From: Glossina fuscipes
Taxonomy: Eukaryota > Arthropoda > Insecta > Diptera > Glossinidae
Direction: 5' to 3'
Assembly: GCF_014805625.2 (NCBI RefSeq)
Contig: NW_023998630.1
Coordinates: forward strand, 336,555-400,554
Length of the DNA stretch: 64,000 bases
Positions within the stretch are counted from its first letter, which is position 1, and each line of letters starts with the position of its first letter. The translations under genes were made by a program, and so were the position numbers. This document shows, one piece after another, positions 1-10,799 of this stretch. The notes under the pieces are model-generated. The model saw nothing but the letters and a program-made list of their open reading frames with translations. It had not been told where the DNA came from and did not search any database.

Positions 1-1174
1 CAATCATTTTGAAATTATATTTAACATGTTCATTCATTTTATATTTTACATAATTTTTATTTAAAAGCTTGAATTCTCTGAAAAATATTAAGAGAACTTC
101 GAGACATAAGCTTACCGCAAATTGAAATCCGCATAACATAGCTGGTTGTTCAAAATTAATATCCAAGAATATTGTCCGTTTAGTTATTGGTCCCACTGAT
201 CAATGGTCATTTTTGAAATTTTCAATCCCTCGTTTCCAGCTTTCCTGCAGACATCATTTAAAACTAAACTAAGAACTTGGGATTACTTCGTACAATTGCG
301 GAAAATTTTCCAAATGCATTCAAATACAAAATACCCATTTTTCGCCGATTAGGCTTGTTCCAACTCGTTAAAATTATGCGTTAAGATTCCTTAGAGAATC
401 TAATGCACAGACTCCTTTCGCAGACGCTCTCGCCTTGGAATGCTTGCTTTTTTCCACAATTCGTATGTTGTAGGCATGTACAAGCTTCAACCTACGGTCG
501 CGGTAAACCACTGTGATCAATAAGTATATGATGTTCGAAACGAAGTCAATTCGGCTCACACTGTTTTTAATATTTACATTCTACGTGAATGCGAAATATA
601 AAGGGAAAATTGCAAATGCGTTTGATATTTTTGACGACAATCGATTGCGAGTTGTTTTTGATCTATTATGGGAAAATATCCGATTCGCCGATGAGATCAG
701 ATTATATCTTATTATGGTTACCTGTGGAATGAGGTGCCGTTTTTATTTGAAAGGAGATACGAGTTATTCCCGACAAAATTCAACGAGAGGCGCCTATATC
801 ATATATGAATAGTGTACAAGAAATTGTAGATTTACTTAAACCCATTGGAAACAATACAAATATTTCGAAAAACTGGATCGGACACAAATTTTTCACGCTA
901 ATAGCATCGAACACACATTTCACATGTTAACAAAATCGAAAATAAATTTCTAAATAAAACGGAATATATTACAAAAAAATTGGAAAAAAGAAAAAAGGGA
1001 AATACCAAACAAAATTCTATACTGCATTGAAAATTACCAGATTTACCAGAATTGAAGATGTGACGCCCTTAGCGAAACACTCTAATTAGTTGAAAATAAG
1101 CTTTCAATTCTGACATTCACGTTATATCAAATTTCTCGATTATTTTATTTCCTTATCTATTCCTTTTCTTGTAG
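1..1174 (+). other. BicC intron, no feature seen
   Basis: AT-rich sequence upstream of the first recognised BicC exon. A 99-codon frame at 513-812 has no recognisable domain or splice context. The KH exon that should precede position 1175 was not found here. Confidence 0.6.
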
Positions 1175-1282
1175 ATTATATTTCCTGATTTAAATGATAT
1201 GAACATAAAACCCTTGAAGAAATCTCAAGTGAATATAACCGGCACCATAAATGGTGTTTATAGAGCTAGACAGCAAATAATA
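1175..1282 (+). CDS. BicC: BicC exon a (KH domain, C-terminal half)
   Basis: 36 codons, phase 0 at both ends, starting IIFPDLND. The acceptor ends TTGTAG at 1174 after a T-rich tract and the donor is GTAAGT at 1283. It encodes the last strands and helix of a KH domain, ending RARQQII. The following 308-nt intron (1283-1590) holds no recognisable feature. Confidence 0.92.
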
Positions 1283-3311
1283 GTAAGTAAAAGAGAATTA
1301 ACAAAGTTTTATTTACTTCACCAATATATTTCCGGTCTATTGCTCCGACTAATTGGTAGAATTTTTTCTTCTTCTTTTACATGTCATTCGCGTCGTATTA
1401 TCCTTCTTTATAGATCGTGTAGGCTATAACATTTTTTGTCGCTAATTGTTTATCTTTCTGTTGGTATTTGTTTCATTTCCTGTGTTTTCCAGCGTTGACC
1501 ATCTAGACTGTTCCCCTATCTTTTCTTAGGCGGTATTTTTTTCTGTTCCTCTCATTATGGTCTTTATAATTAGTTTCTAAATGTTCCTAGGGCAATTTAC
1601 CGATTGCTTTGATTTTCGACTTTCCCGACAATGAAAATGAAGCAGCTTTCGTAATGAGTCTCCGCCCCAAGGACGGTGTCTACATCGGTTTAAGACAAAA
1701 ACAACGACAGAATACTTTGGCAATTGTCGTCAAAAGCTTAGAGAAATTTATTGGTGAGCATTGCTATTTCAAAGATTGTTTATAACGGTGAGAAATGCCA
1801 TATAATCGTGTCCATTTCCAGATAAAGCCTACCAAGCACGTCATGATATCTTAAGTCTGACAACACCACTGGTAAAGCCAGAAATACCTGATATGTATTT
1901 TATGCCACAGGACAACAATCTCCGCGTAGTAGATTTAGCTTTGCTGAGTTCACTGCTCGAAGTTCATACGGAGAATCAAAGAACACCTAAAGGAATGCCC
2001 AATTGGCGATTGTCATCACTAGACAATGCCAACGTCAATAAAAACGAAAAAATCAATGATAATCAGAAAACTTTAAATGAACAAAAACAAACAAAATTTA
2101 CGTACGACTTGTACCCTACTACTCAAAAGAATGTATGTTTACCAACAGAGAAATATTTACAAATGCACAACAATAATTTAAAGCAGCAACAACAGCAACA
2201 CGAACAACAAACAGCTTTTGCTGCCTCAATGATGGCCAATCCCAACAATAGTTATTCGCAAATGCTACCGCCACAACCGCCGCAGTCGCGGCATTTACCT
2301 TATAATTTACAGCAATTATCGCCTCGCAATAGTTGCAGTAATAACACGAGTGGTTATCAGAGTTATAGTAGCAGCACCACCTCGCTGGAGCAGGTTTATC
2401 CCCCCTTCGGTTTGAGTGGGCCGCAAGCAAATTTATTTGGAGGACAGCATCCTTCGAGTTTTTCGCCGGACTCCAACTATTCTAGTGAAGGAGCTGGCTC
2501 ACGCGTTGGCCGCCGTTCAAGCGATGGTGTTTTACTAGGCTTAAATAATAACTCTTCTGCTTCAATGATATCAATGACACCAAGCAACGCTGAAAGTTAT
2601 CGCAATCTACACTTTGATCCAAACATTTGTCAGGTAAATTGTTTGCTAACGATAAAATTATGTTTCCTCCGCCTTTTCAAGCAAATGTGCTTCTCCTGCT
2701 AATCTGCAGCGGACCTTGGGCTACAAAGCCATGGAACGTCCGCCGATGGCTGGTGACTTGCGTACGCCTAATACCATTTGGATGGGCATGGGTCTGAGCG
2801 GTACATCACCAGCACATCTTGGGACAGTAAGTAGCGTAAATTGGCCGCAGGGAGCTGGTATCCTGAATTCGCCTTATAATCTTGGTACAACAACGGGTGT
2901 AGTTGATTCAACACCAACCAACCGTCGCCTGCAATTGCACCAATGCAAAGATATTCAATCGGTACTTGTGGCTTTGGGCCTAGAACATTATATAAGTAAG
3001 CTTGAAGTTTTTATTCAGAAACAGAATTTTTCATATTTTTGTATTGTTTGTATTTTTACACAATTGCAGAAATTTTTGTTTTAAACGAAATAGATTTAGA
3101 TATATTCACCACTTTAAGTGAAGAGAACCTTATAGAGTTGGGCATAGCTGCTTTTGGAGCCCGCAAAAAACTTTTGGTGGCCATACACACACTTCAGACC
3201 CATGAAGCTGCTAATTCCGTCATAGCATCGACTTCGTCTAACAATTCTTCACCACGTTTTTCGGGATCTGCTGCGCCAGGCGCAGAACGTAGACCCTCAA
3301 ATCAGTGGTAG
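1175..3311 (+). CDS. BicC: Bicaudal C, C-terminal five exons (5'-partial)
   Basis: Join 1175-1282, 1591-1753, 1822-2633, 2710-2995, 3070-3311. This is 1611 nt and 536 residues, with consistent splice phases and a TAG stop after NQW. BicC is a cytoplasmic KH/SAM RNA-binding protein that, in Drosophila, represses target mRNAs by recruiting the CCR4-NOT deadenylase during oogenesis. The order seen is: end of a KH domain (FPDLNDMNIKPLKKSQVNIT), a KH-like segment (GVYIGLRQKQRQNTLAIVV), a Gln/Ser/Pro-rich linker, and a C-terminal SAM domain (about residues 425-510 of this fragment). The ending SAAPGAERRPSNQW is nearly identical to the fly protein as I remember it. The Drosophila protein is about 905 residues, so the N-terminal KH exons lie upstream of the window. 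The gene converges on the beat gene to its right. No frameshift or internal stop was seen, so it is probably functional. Confidence 0.95.
1591..1753 (+). CDS. BicC: BicC exon b (KH-like domain core)
   Basis: 163 nt, starting GNLPIALIFDFPDN after the acceptor CCTAG. It ends in phase 1 at donor GTGAGC. The exon encodes a KH-like fold with the LRQKQRQ...LAIVVKSLEKFI core. No GxxG loop is seen, so this segment probably does not contact RNA in the classical way. Confidence 0.92.
1822..2633 (+). CDS. BicC: BicC exon c (KH end and low-complexity linker)
   Basis: 812 nt. The split Asp codon is completed across the preceding 68-nt intron. After the final KH helix (ARHDILSL) and the conserved stretch VKPEIPDMYFMP comes a long disordered linker. 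It contains a Gln-rich run (KQQQQQHEQQ), a Pro-rich stretch, and the conserved blocks SPRNSCSNNTSGYQS and GRRSSDGVLLGL. The linker is the fastest-evolving part of the protein. It ends on a full codon (CAG) at donor GTAAAT. Confidence 0.9.
2710..2995 (+). CDS. BicC: BicC exon d (linker and start of SAM domain)
   Basis: 286 nt after a 76-nt intron with a CTAAC branch-like site. It begins RTLGYKAMERPP and reaches the first SAM helices (KDIQSVLVALGLEHYI). The linker just before this exon junction appears about ten residues shorter than the Drosophila protein as I recall it (FDFDMK block absent), so a small upstream exon or lineage-specific loss is possible. The donor GTAAG splits a Lys codon. Confidence 0.9.
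3070..3311 (+). CDS. BicC: BicC terminal exon (SAM domain end and C-terminus)
   Basis: 242 nt after a 74-nt intron. It encodes FVLNEIDLDIFTTLSEENL and GIAAFGARKKLL, the second half of the SAM domain, then a Ser-rich tail with the conserved terminal SAAPGAERRPSNQW. The SAM domain of BicC family proteins polymerises and shapes cytoplasmic granules. TAG stop at 3309-3311. Confidence 0.93.
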
Positions 3312-5167
3312 AAGCGAAAATATTTTTCTCTTATTTCTTTTTCTTTTCTTTTTTTCGATCAAATATTGCATGCTTTTTTGAAGGTTTAACTGAATTATTT
3401 TTTCCATTCGATTGAAAATATTTCAAACTTTTATAGACTGTTTTCAGAGAACACGAAGAGAAAAATATATTTTTTTTATTTTCAACTTCATATTTTATAA
3501 CGAACCTGTAGATATTGAAGGACTTGTACTCGTCTCTGTATACAAAACAAAATGATTTTGAAAATCAATTTACGAGGAAAATTCTTACATGTTTTGATTG
3601 AATTGAAAAACATTTCTGAGAAAGTCTATACAAAATTGTTTTGCCACTAATTTTATTTTAATGCTGCTTATACGAATTAGATATCTTTTCTTCACTGCAA
3701 TGGATATTTTTTTTTTTTTTTTTTTAAGGAAAATCTAAAACTTTCTTGAGTATTGCATTGAACTTGAAAATTGAATATTATACGAAATTTGTTAATAAAA
3801 TGTGAATTTGTTTCAGTACTCATTAATTTAATAACATTTTTGTAACGAACGCTATCAGAGATAAATGATATTTACGGGTGGTATGAGTATGATATGAGTT
3901 CGTTAGTCTACCCAGTTTTGTCATAATAAAAAACGCAAACTTGGATAAGAAGTTGCAGTTCGTATACCCAAAAACCGTCGTGGCGGATTTGTCTATCACA
4001 ATTTTCGATTTGAATTTTGAGTTTACTATTTTTTTAAAGAGTTGGGGTCCAGTATTGTTTTGAAAGTAAAAGTATTCGAAGCTAAGAGTAATAGAAAGTA
4101 ATAGAAACTGCTAACAAACTGTGCAGACGATGTTTTCTTTTCTTTTTTTTGAAAAGAAAAAATAAAGTTTTGAGGGAGTCAGTCTGTTATGAGTGTTGCA
4201 ATTATCAGTCAAATTGTTTTCAATTGTAAAAAAAAAATAGAGGGGAAAAAATATTACAATACAAAAAATGAATGGTTTTTTGTAATGTGCGCGGTTTTAT
4301 TGCGGACTCATACGAACAGATGGATACCTGTTTATCTTCTTATCCGACACAACTTTAAATTACGATTAGCCACTTCCGGAAGCACAGACATCTTGTAAGA
4401 AACAGCAAAAAGCATTAATCGTCGCACAGCGAAGACCCCCACCTATCTCCTATCTTATTAAGCTGCTTATAAGCAACTTTTTACGCATATGTATTTTTAA
4501 ATTCCCAACTATTCAATATCCTTAACGAACCAATCATCAATTGCACTTCCTACTCTTTCTATATAACAACATCTTTTAAACGGAAACCGTTCGTTTAAAA
4601 CGCGCGCAAAAATTATAATTATAATCACCAAAGCAATTGTTTGAGTGCTTTATCAACGCAAACGCCGTTGCAGTTTGTCAATTGGATGTTACTGACTATG
4701 TCACAAAGAAAGGCCTAATTTTGTTTTAAAAAAAAAATCTCTTACCACTTGTTTAATCTGTTAAATTTTTTCCAAAAAAAAGTCTTTTTGAATTCCTTAT
4801 TCAGTCGACAACACGAATTACATTGTATTTGCCTTGGCTTTTGCTAGATGCTTACGATGAGGAGTAAAAATACAAGAGTACCTACCAATTGCACAAACTA
4901 GTCATCGAAGGCATAGCAGACATAGCACTTTCGATATAACAAACCGAAAGACGAATTTAGCGTACAAAATCAATCTTCATGGGTGAATCTAGTGAGGAAA
5001 TATGCAGGAAAGCTTCAGTTCATACTTTCCTCTCTTTGACTTCTTTTAGGTGCCGTTTTAGTCTTTGGAACTGCAATGTTGTAGTGTCTGTTATTGATTG
5101 CAAACGTTGCCATTCTTCGTTAAATAATAAACAATTATGGAAAATGTTAAAGATTTGCACTAATACC
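3312..5167. other. BicC 3' UTR then gene-free AT-rich DNA
   Basis: 3312 to about 3820 is probably BicC 3' UTR and includes a run of about 20 T near 3706. After that I see only AT-rich sequence with short, non-conserved frames. Confidence 0.6.
3794..3799 (+). promoter_or_regulatory. Candidate BicC polyadenylation signal
   Basis: AATAAA about 480 nt after the BicC stop, followed by a GT/T-rich stretch (TGTGAATTTGTTTC). It is the first canonical hexamer seen downstream of the stop. A second AATAAA lies at 3925-3930. Confidence 0.5.
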
Positions 5168-5300
5168 CGAAATGAAAATCGGATGAATTTTTCTTTTAAA
5201 TTTTGTGTGTAGGTTTTCTTGAAACGAAAATCGGATGAATTTTCCTTTTAAATTTTTGGTGTAGGTTTTCTTGAAACGAAAGTCGGGTGAATTTTTCTTT
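5168..5300. repeat. Tandem repeat, about 52-53 bp unit, 2.4 copies
   Basis: The unit contains GAAAATCGGATGAATTTTTC followed by a T-rich stretch and GTAGGTTTTCTTGAAACG. Copies start near 5174, 5226 and 5278, and the third is truncated. The first two units differ at only a few positions. Confidence 0.8.
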
Positions 5301-5622
5301 GATACTTATTTATTGTTTCTAAGTACGATATTGTTTCTTTACAAACGATGTTTAGCAATATCGTGCAATGAGGGAAGAAAAAAAAACAGTATTGTTATCC
5401 CATAAAAAATTACTGTAATTATTTAATAAAATCTATTGAAAAAGAAGAAAATCAAAAACAAAAAAATTTTAAATAAATAATAAACAAATAAACGTAAATT
5501 TTATAAAAGGACATTGATCTTGTTTTCTAAAATGTCTCCGAAAATTTCAATCGAACAATAGAAAAGAAAACAATAATAAATAAATAAATAAATCATTTAT
5601 TTTCAATTTATTTAAAATTAAA

Positions 5623-5872
5623 TTAATAATAATATGCTTCAGGAACCTGCAACGCACCCAAATCTGTTGAGTATTTTGAACATGTACATAGCGCATTAAA
5701 TGTGGGAGGTGGATATCTCATCGCCTCTTCTATTGTGTAGTAGTATTTTTTTTTGGGGCCAATTTTGTTTAAGGTATCTTGTATCTTCTTCCAATGCCAC
5801 TCCTTCTCTTTTTTGCCCTCTATAAATTTAGTTTCTCTCAGCAAACGATAAGCATCTTCTTTTGAGGCCTTG
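5623..5872 (-). pseudogene. zeste-like Myb/SANT DNA-binding domain fragment
   Basis: The frame reads KFIEGKKEKEWHWKKIQDTL then NKIGPKK. This matches the pattern of the Myb/SANT-like domain found in zeste-type regulators and in many transposon-associated proteins (a basic 'KGKK..W..L...LN..GPP' core). The frame runs from an upstream stop to a stop at 5623-5625, about 80 residues. After GPKK the expected Trp-containing second half is lost, leaving only IEEAMRY. It is probably debris of a transposon-borne or duplicated gene. I cannot name the parent. Confidence 0.4.
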
Positions 5873-5959
5873 TAACACTATCCTTGAAATAAAATATTGA
5901 AAATCTTGAAATTAAGAAACGAAAAGAGAGGCAAAAAATTCGAAAAATTGCACACAAAA

Positions 5960-6175
5960 ATTCTAATTCTGAACAAATACAGATTAACTTTTTCAATTTT
6001 TCTCAGATGTGACCAAATTCATAGTCGTTTTTTCAATGCAACAGCTGTTAACAAATACAAACTGACTCTTTGAATTATTCTCAATTGTAAGCAACTACAG
6101 ACGCTTATTCCAAGATGTGATCAAATATAGACGCTTGTTCTCAGATGTGACCAAATTCAGACATTAGGACAAAGG
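5960..6175. repeat. Cluster of short related repeats
   Basis: Variants of ACAAATACAGAC and TCAGATGTGACCAAATTCA recur at roughly 50-60 bp intervals. The core 6051-6100 recurs in inverted orientation at 10696-10745 with about 44 of 50 bases identical by eye. Confidence 0.65.
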
Positions 6176-6179
6176 CTGA

Positions 6180-7783
6180 TCAATAAAAATCAGTACTACT
6201 ATATGAATATGTTTTAAACAATATACGCGCCTTAACTAACTGCTTAAAGCTGTAGACAAGTGGTTCATTGCCATTATTGTTGCTATCTGTAAGTGAACGT
6301 ATTTCCCCAAAATTAGTTGGCATGAAAGCCTCCACAATAGGTACAGACAAATTTGACTAAAACAATTCAAAATATTTTGTGAACCAAGATTACTTGATCG
6401 AATCTCTGATAGCGTTCCAACATAATATTAGCGGGAAATCATTCGCAGTAATATTTTTTTTTATGTTTCCAGCCATTATCCGATTTATTCGAAATCAAAA
6501 GCAAACGCAGCAGCATTAATAAAATTTTCGATTTTTTATGACACCATCGTTGTTCACAATTTAACGCGTCAACAACACTTGTGATTACTGCACTTCTTTT
6601 TATTGTCCTTCAATATGTCTTCTTGCTCATTTTGGTTCTTTTTATTCTTGTTAGTCAATTTTTCACCGTATTTGAATTTTGTCATGAAGAAGAATAACAT
6701 CATTCATGTGTTCATAGTTTTCTGTTAAACGTCTAGAGTTGCCTACCAAATTGCACGGATTTTCAGGATTCCTTTGCCAATAATAAGTAGAATCTCTGTT
6801 AAATATAATCAGTCAATAATAGGTGGAATCTTAGTTAAAAAGATTTGAGCTTATTTTCATTTTTTAAAAAATACCATGTGTTGAGAATATAAAGAGAAAC
6901 TATATTGTTCATAGTGCATATCAACAATATTAACATAATATTAATGTAATTTGCATTTTTATTACAGCATTACAATCAACTGTTGACGAAGAAAGAGACT
7001 TCAATTAAAAAATATGAAATATGAATATGAAATAATTACAGTCGTTGAAGATGAGTAAAAGCGAAGTTTTATAATGAAGTGAAGTAGCCTAAAATATTGG
7101 TCTACATTGAATAATAATTATTACTTTTTAAGTCTACGTTTGTTGATATTTTGACATTCTACATTCTCTCTAATCATTTGAACGGTTCTCAAATTAATTT
7201 TATTAATATTTTAAGTAGTTTAATAAAACAAGGATACGGATAAATATGTTTTTGGAAAGTCTCACAATAGGTGCCCGGTCGAAGAGAAAAAACCACAATT
7301 AGCAATATGTACATATGATTGCCTGCTAAAACATTACTAAAAAACAAACGCATCCAATATATTTATTGTAGATACATATATATGTGCAACATTTAAAGTA
7401 GAGAAGAAAAAACATTAAAGACTAAAACATTTTAAGATTTTGAATGTAAGCATAAATATTATATATATAGATAAGCACATATAGAAACAATAAACTTCGG
7501 TTTTCATGTTTTTAAGTTCATACGATTTGTAAACTGTGGTTTTCTACTAGTTATTGGCTCGGCATATTGGGTAGAAGTCATAGAAGAACTCTAAAACTAT
7601 GATACGATATAAACTATATATAATATAAAAAATGGAAAACAAATGTTTTTATTTAAAAATGTTCTATTTATAAAAAGTCAACGAATGGTATAATTGCTTG
7701 AAAGCACAACATATCTCTACAGAATTGATGAGCAAATAGAATGAAGGCTATTGCTAGCAAACCCATTCAGTCACAAATGCGAA
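6180..7783. other. Gene-free AT-rich DNA
   Basis: No coding frame, RNA gene or recognisable element was seen. Microsatellite-like ATATAT stretches occur near 7375 and 7460. Confidence 0.55.
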
Positions 7784-7905
7784 TGTTCAATATGTAAAAA
7801 GAGCTGCAGATTTTTCAATGGGTGGCATGTAAAAAGAGCTGCAGAATGTTTATAAATCAATGGGTGGTATGTAAAAAGAGCTCCAGGATGTTCAATAGAC
7901 TAGTT
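7784..7905. repeat. Tandem repeat, 42 bp unit, nearly 3 copies
   Basis: The core ATGTAAAAAGAGCTGCAG occurs three times. Complete units start at 7815 and 7857 (TCAATGGGTGG...), with a partial unit from 7787. The unit contains TAA stops and does not look coding. Confidence 0.8.
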
Positions 7906-8779
7906 TTCATGAAAACTCAATTTATCAAAGGTGTGATTTTCGTAACATTATTTACGATTTCAAAAAAAATTACCTTTATAATCAAATAAGCCTTTATTCG
8001 CTTTTAGAAACATGACGTATCCTGCACGTATTCTCTACGTACCACCACTTATTTACCGGGCAACTCTTCTCTGCTTATCTTGACAAAATAGAATGCAGGC
8101 GACGGGCTTTTAAAGAGGTGCATGAGATTTTGTATATATCCTTTGCACAATCTATAGGTTGTGGGTGGGCACACGGACAGACCGACTTCGAAATCGCTTG
8201 CTGGCAGCAGAAAGGCGAAAAACGCTACATAAAAGAATAATCATAACCGATACGCAATTGCGGAAGAAATATTTAAAATGTGTTACACTTCTGTATATGC
8301 TTCCCTAAATGTTTAAAATGCTTGAAGAAAAGCAAGCGAATTGCAATGATTTGAATCAATCGCGAAATTAATGGCCTTCTGTGGAACAAATACTGAATTT
8401 AACATACCAGGAGTAACCGCACGCTTCTCTTGTTCTATTATTAAGCAAATTAACCGAAAATTCGCTGGCATGTGTAAAAATGGCCCAATATGTACACAGA
8501 ATTTTTTGTTTAGGCAGTAGTAAAGTTGGGGTATACGATGTTATTATTTATTTATTTTAACGTTTGTTTGATTAAAAATGTTGTTAGTTTTGCGTTTTAT
8601 ACGTCCGAATAGAAGTCGTCTCATTCGGAGAGACAAATCGAATATAGTCAGGAGATTGTAAGACTCGACATATGTATAAAAGGTTGTTTACTATGTTAAT
8701 TTTGAATAGACGATCATTACATCTTGTGTGATTGAACTTCGGCCTGTTAACAAAAAAATAATGTTACGTGAAATAAAGA
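7906..8779. other. Gene-free DNA with a possible dispersed-repeat remnant
   Basis: Around 8040-8240 base composition is more balanced and includes CACGGACAGACCGACTTCG. This resembles, in reverse, the GTCCGTCTGTC-type core of a dispersed repeat common in higher flies. Nothing else was recognised. Confidence 0.4.
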
Positions 8780-9280
8780 ATATAAATGACGTCAGGAATC
8801 ACAGCGATCATTAAAATGGGATGGTCTGTAAGATGCAAATTTATTTGCACTGTTGTTGCCAAGAATTCCCATGTGACTGGGCACCCAGAGAAAGAGAAAA
8901 CAAAACGTATCAGACTTGAGGCTCTGAAGTAAGGATGTGATTTCTAATAGGTAGGGATGAGTTTTGCCTGATGGAAACGATTGTAAAGCGGATAAGACAA
9001 ATTTACTGTCTGACACTATAAGGAATATCTTTTGAGATTGAGTGCTCGCTTAGTGGAAGGCTTCTAGGATCGCAAGACATTCTGCCGAAAATGTAATGCT
9101 ATGTGGGTGATTTGAGAAGAAGGCTTCTATGTTAATATCTGGAAACCAAACGCCGCTGCCTACGACATTGGTCTTAGATCCATCAGTAAAGATAATTGAA
9201 AAATGTTGCCATTTGGTATTGACTAAGTTTGAGTAGGGGTGATGTACCTCTGTCACAGTTGGGATTTTCTCACTGGTAAG
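8780..9280 (-). mobile_element. Jockey-like non-LTR retrotransposon, RNase H domain remnant
   Basis: Two frames on the - strand together cover an RNase H domain. The upstream one (9050-9256) has IIFTDGSKTN, with the first catalytic Asp, and FSAECLAILEAF, with the catalytic Glu. The downstream one (8792-9016) has SDSKFVLSAL, the third acidic site, and FLWVPSHMGILGNNSANKFA, the usual 'WVPSH.GI.GN..AD' motif with the terminal AD changed to AN. At least one frameshift separates them. This is the C-terminal part of a LINE ORF2. No reverse transcriptase was found upstream of it. Confidence 0.85.
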
Positions 9281-9625
9281 AATTCAATTACTTGTCGGGA
9301 AAGAACCAAGAGGAATGTTGCATAAGCTTTTTGCCTGCAAAAACTTCAAAGAAGGAAACTTCTTTTGCGCTTGTGAAATGGTTTTGATTTCTCGCTAAAA
9401 GCCGTTAGAGAGAGCGCAGAGTTGCTTTTAATAAGTAAAAAAAAAAATAATAATAAATGAATAAGAGAAATGGTGAATAAAAAATCTCTCCCATCTGTTA
9501 AATAATGAAGAACGTGAGAGAATTAAGGAATAAACTGAAGAGTTGCAATGTCACATTGATAAAACTAGTCAGCCATACCACAATGCTGCGAACTATTTAA
9601 CAATCTTTATTTTTTTTAAACATCG

Positions 9626-9995
9626 TATAAAAAGTCGCTAAAATACGAAAACCATTCGTCGAAGTTTTTATTAAAATCATTCGATTATCATAAACAATTT
9701 TCCCATATTTATGCCCATCGTTTGGCTGAGATGGGCTACGGGCCAAACGAGCCAGTAAGCATTGGTAACAAAGAATACCGATAAAAAAGTTATCTGATCT
9801 TCGAGAAGATTTTGAAAAAGAATGTGTTATCATTGGAACAATTTATAAACATCAGCCTCATAAAGACATTTCTGAAGAAAATCAGTTGCCTCCACCATCT
9901 CCTCGACAGCATTATGCCGATTCAGAAGATAAAGTAATACTAGAAGATGAATTGCAACGCATACGTTTGTTTAGCAAAATTGCAGTGGAGGAAAT
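9626..9995 (+). pseudogene. PolD2: Intronless fragment of DNA polymerase delta subunit 2
   Basis: The + strand frames read FDYHKQFSHIYAHRLAEM, then after a frameshift and a TAA RIPIKKLSDL and ECVIIGTIYKHQ, then DISEENQLPPPSPRQHY and VILEDELQRIRL, ending at TGA (about 10033). Each block matches the N-terminal OB-fold half of POLD2, the small subunit that links Pol delta to its catalytic subunit; the human protein has QYAHIYATRLIQM and LVLEDELQRIKL here. The segment has no introns, one frameshift, internal stops and an in-frame deletion after KHQ (the 'LKPSILR' region). It is a dead processed copy, starting and ending inside the coding region. A LINE RNase H remnant lies to its left and a LINE-like 3' end to its right. 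The functional gene is elsewhere. Confidence 0.85.
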
Positions 9996-10033
9996 GGGAG
10001 CTGGGCCGAATGCTGTGAAATCTCTTTCGACCT

Positions 10034-10555
10034 GATCTCCGAGTTCTGGGTCCTGGTAATAAAAATTCTGCAAAGGAAGTTATTTTCCTGTATGAGCTGT
10101 TTAATCCGCTCAGAGCAGTTTGCAAGAACCTAAATGACGTCTATCACTTATTCTCGTTATCGGAGTCTTTAAAGTCCATTAAAGCAACATTGCTTAATAC
10201 GCGCGATTTACCTATGTCTTACTTAAACTAGCTTTTATCCTTAAAAGTCGTTACGATTGGAAAATGAATTGTTGTTAAGTATTATCGGTTGCCAGGCTTA
10301 TGCATGTTTGCGATGGCTTAGGGGTTCATTTGCAATTTGGTCCTGTACCGGTGGTAAGTGTGGCTCTATGCTGGTTGTGCACATGCTTTTTTCTTTTTTT
10401 TTCCTTCTTATTTGTTTTATTGTACTTATACTAAGTTTTATTATTAATTTAATATAAGTTTTGCTTTAAGTGTCAATTGAACTCGAGTGTTATTTGTTTA
10501 GTTGAGTTTCATGTATAAGTAGAATTAAAATAAATAAATAAATAAATAAATAAAC
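10034..10555 (+). repeat. LINE-like 3' end with AAATA-type tail
   Basis: An open frame runs from about 10033 through VIFLYELFNPLRAVCKNLND and VYHLFSLSESL to TAG near 10230. It resembles the extreme C-terminus of insect LINE ORF2 proteins ('NPL...C..FN..Y..F'). About 300 bp of AT-rich, 3'-UTR-like sequence follows, ending in a run of AAATA units at 10526-10555. A diverged copy of the coding part lies on the - strand at 22815-22910. The LINE assignment is inferred from the tail and the weak motif; the repeat relationship is seen directly. Confidence 0.5.
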
Positions 10556-10692
10556 ATTTATAGGCTTAAGAAAGAGAGAACGATTTCTGCTTTGTATTTA
10601 AAGACTTTTAGGACAACTATACTATACCGTTTTTTATGAGATTCATTAAAAAAGCCGCACATGCTATTTATTTATACAAACTTCAGTCAGTC

Positions 10693-10795
10693 ACTCTGTA
10701 TTTGTTTAGAATTGAGAATAATTCAAAGAGTCGGTTTGTATTTGCTTACAATTAAAAAAGTCGGTCTGTATTTGTAAACAACCGCCTGTGTGCGT
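10693..10795 (-). repeat. Inverted copy of the 5960-6175 repeat
   Basis: The reverse complement of 10696-10745 matches 6051-6100 through a shared core CTCTTTGAATTATTCTCAAT. Three GTATTTG motifs recur at about 45 bp spacing within this segment. Confidence 0.65.
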
Positions 10796-10799
10796 TCAA

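Noticed and set aside
513..812. 99-codon frame in the BicC intron
   Set aside because: No domain, no splice context and no similarity to BicC upstream exons.
2826..2850. Intron-like GTAAGTAG...CCGCAG inside BicC exon d
   Set aside because: Only 25 nt, far below a functional intron, and the frame through it matches the Drosophila protein (NWPQGAGILNSPY region).
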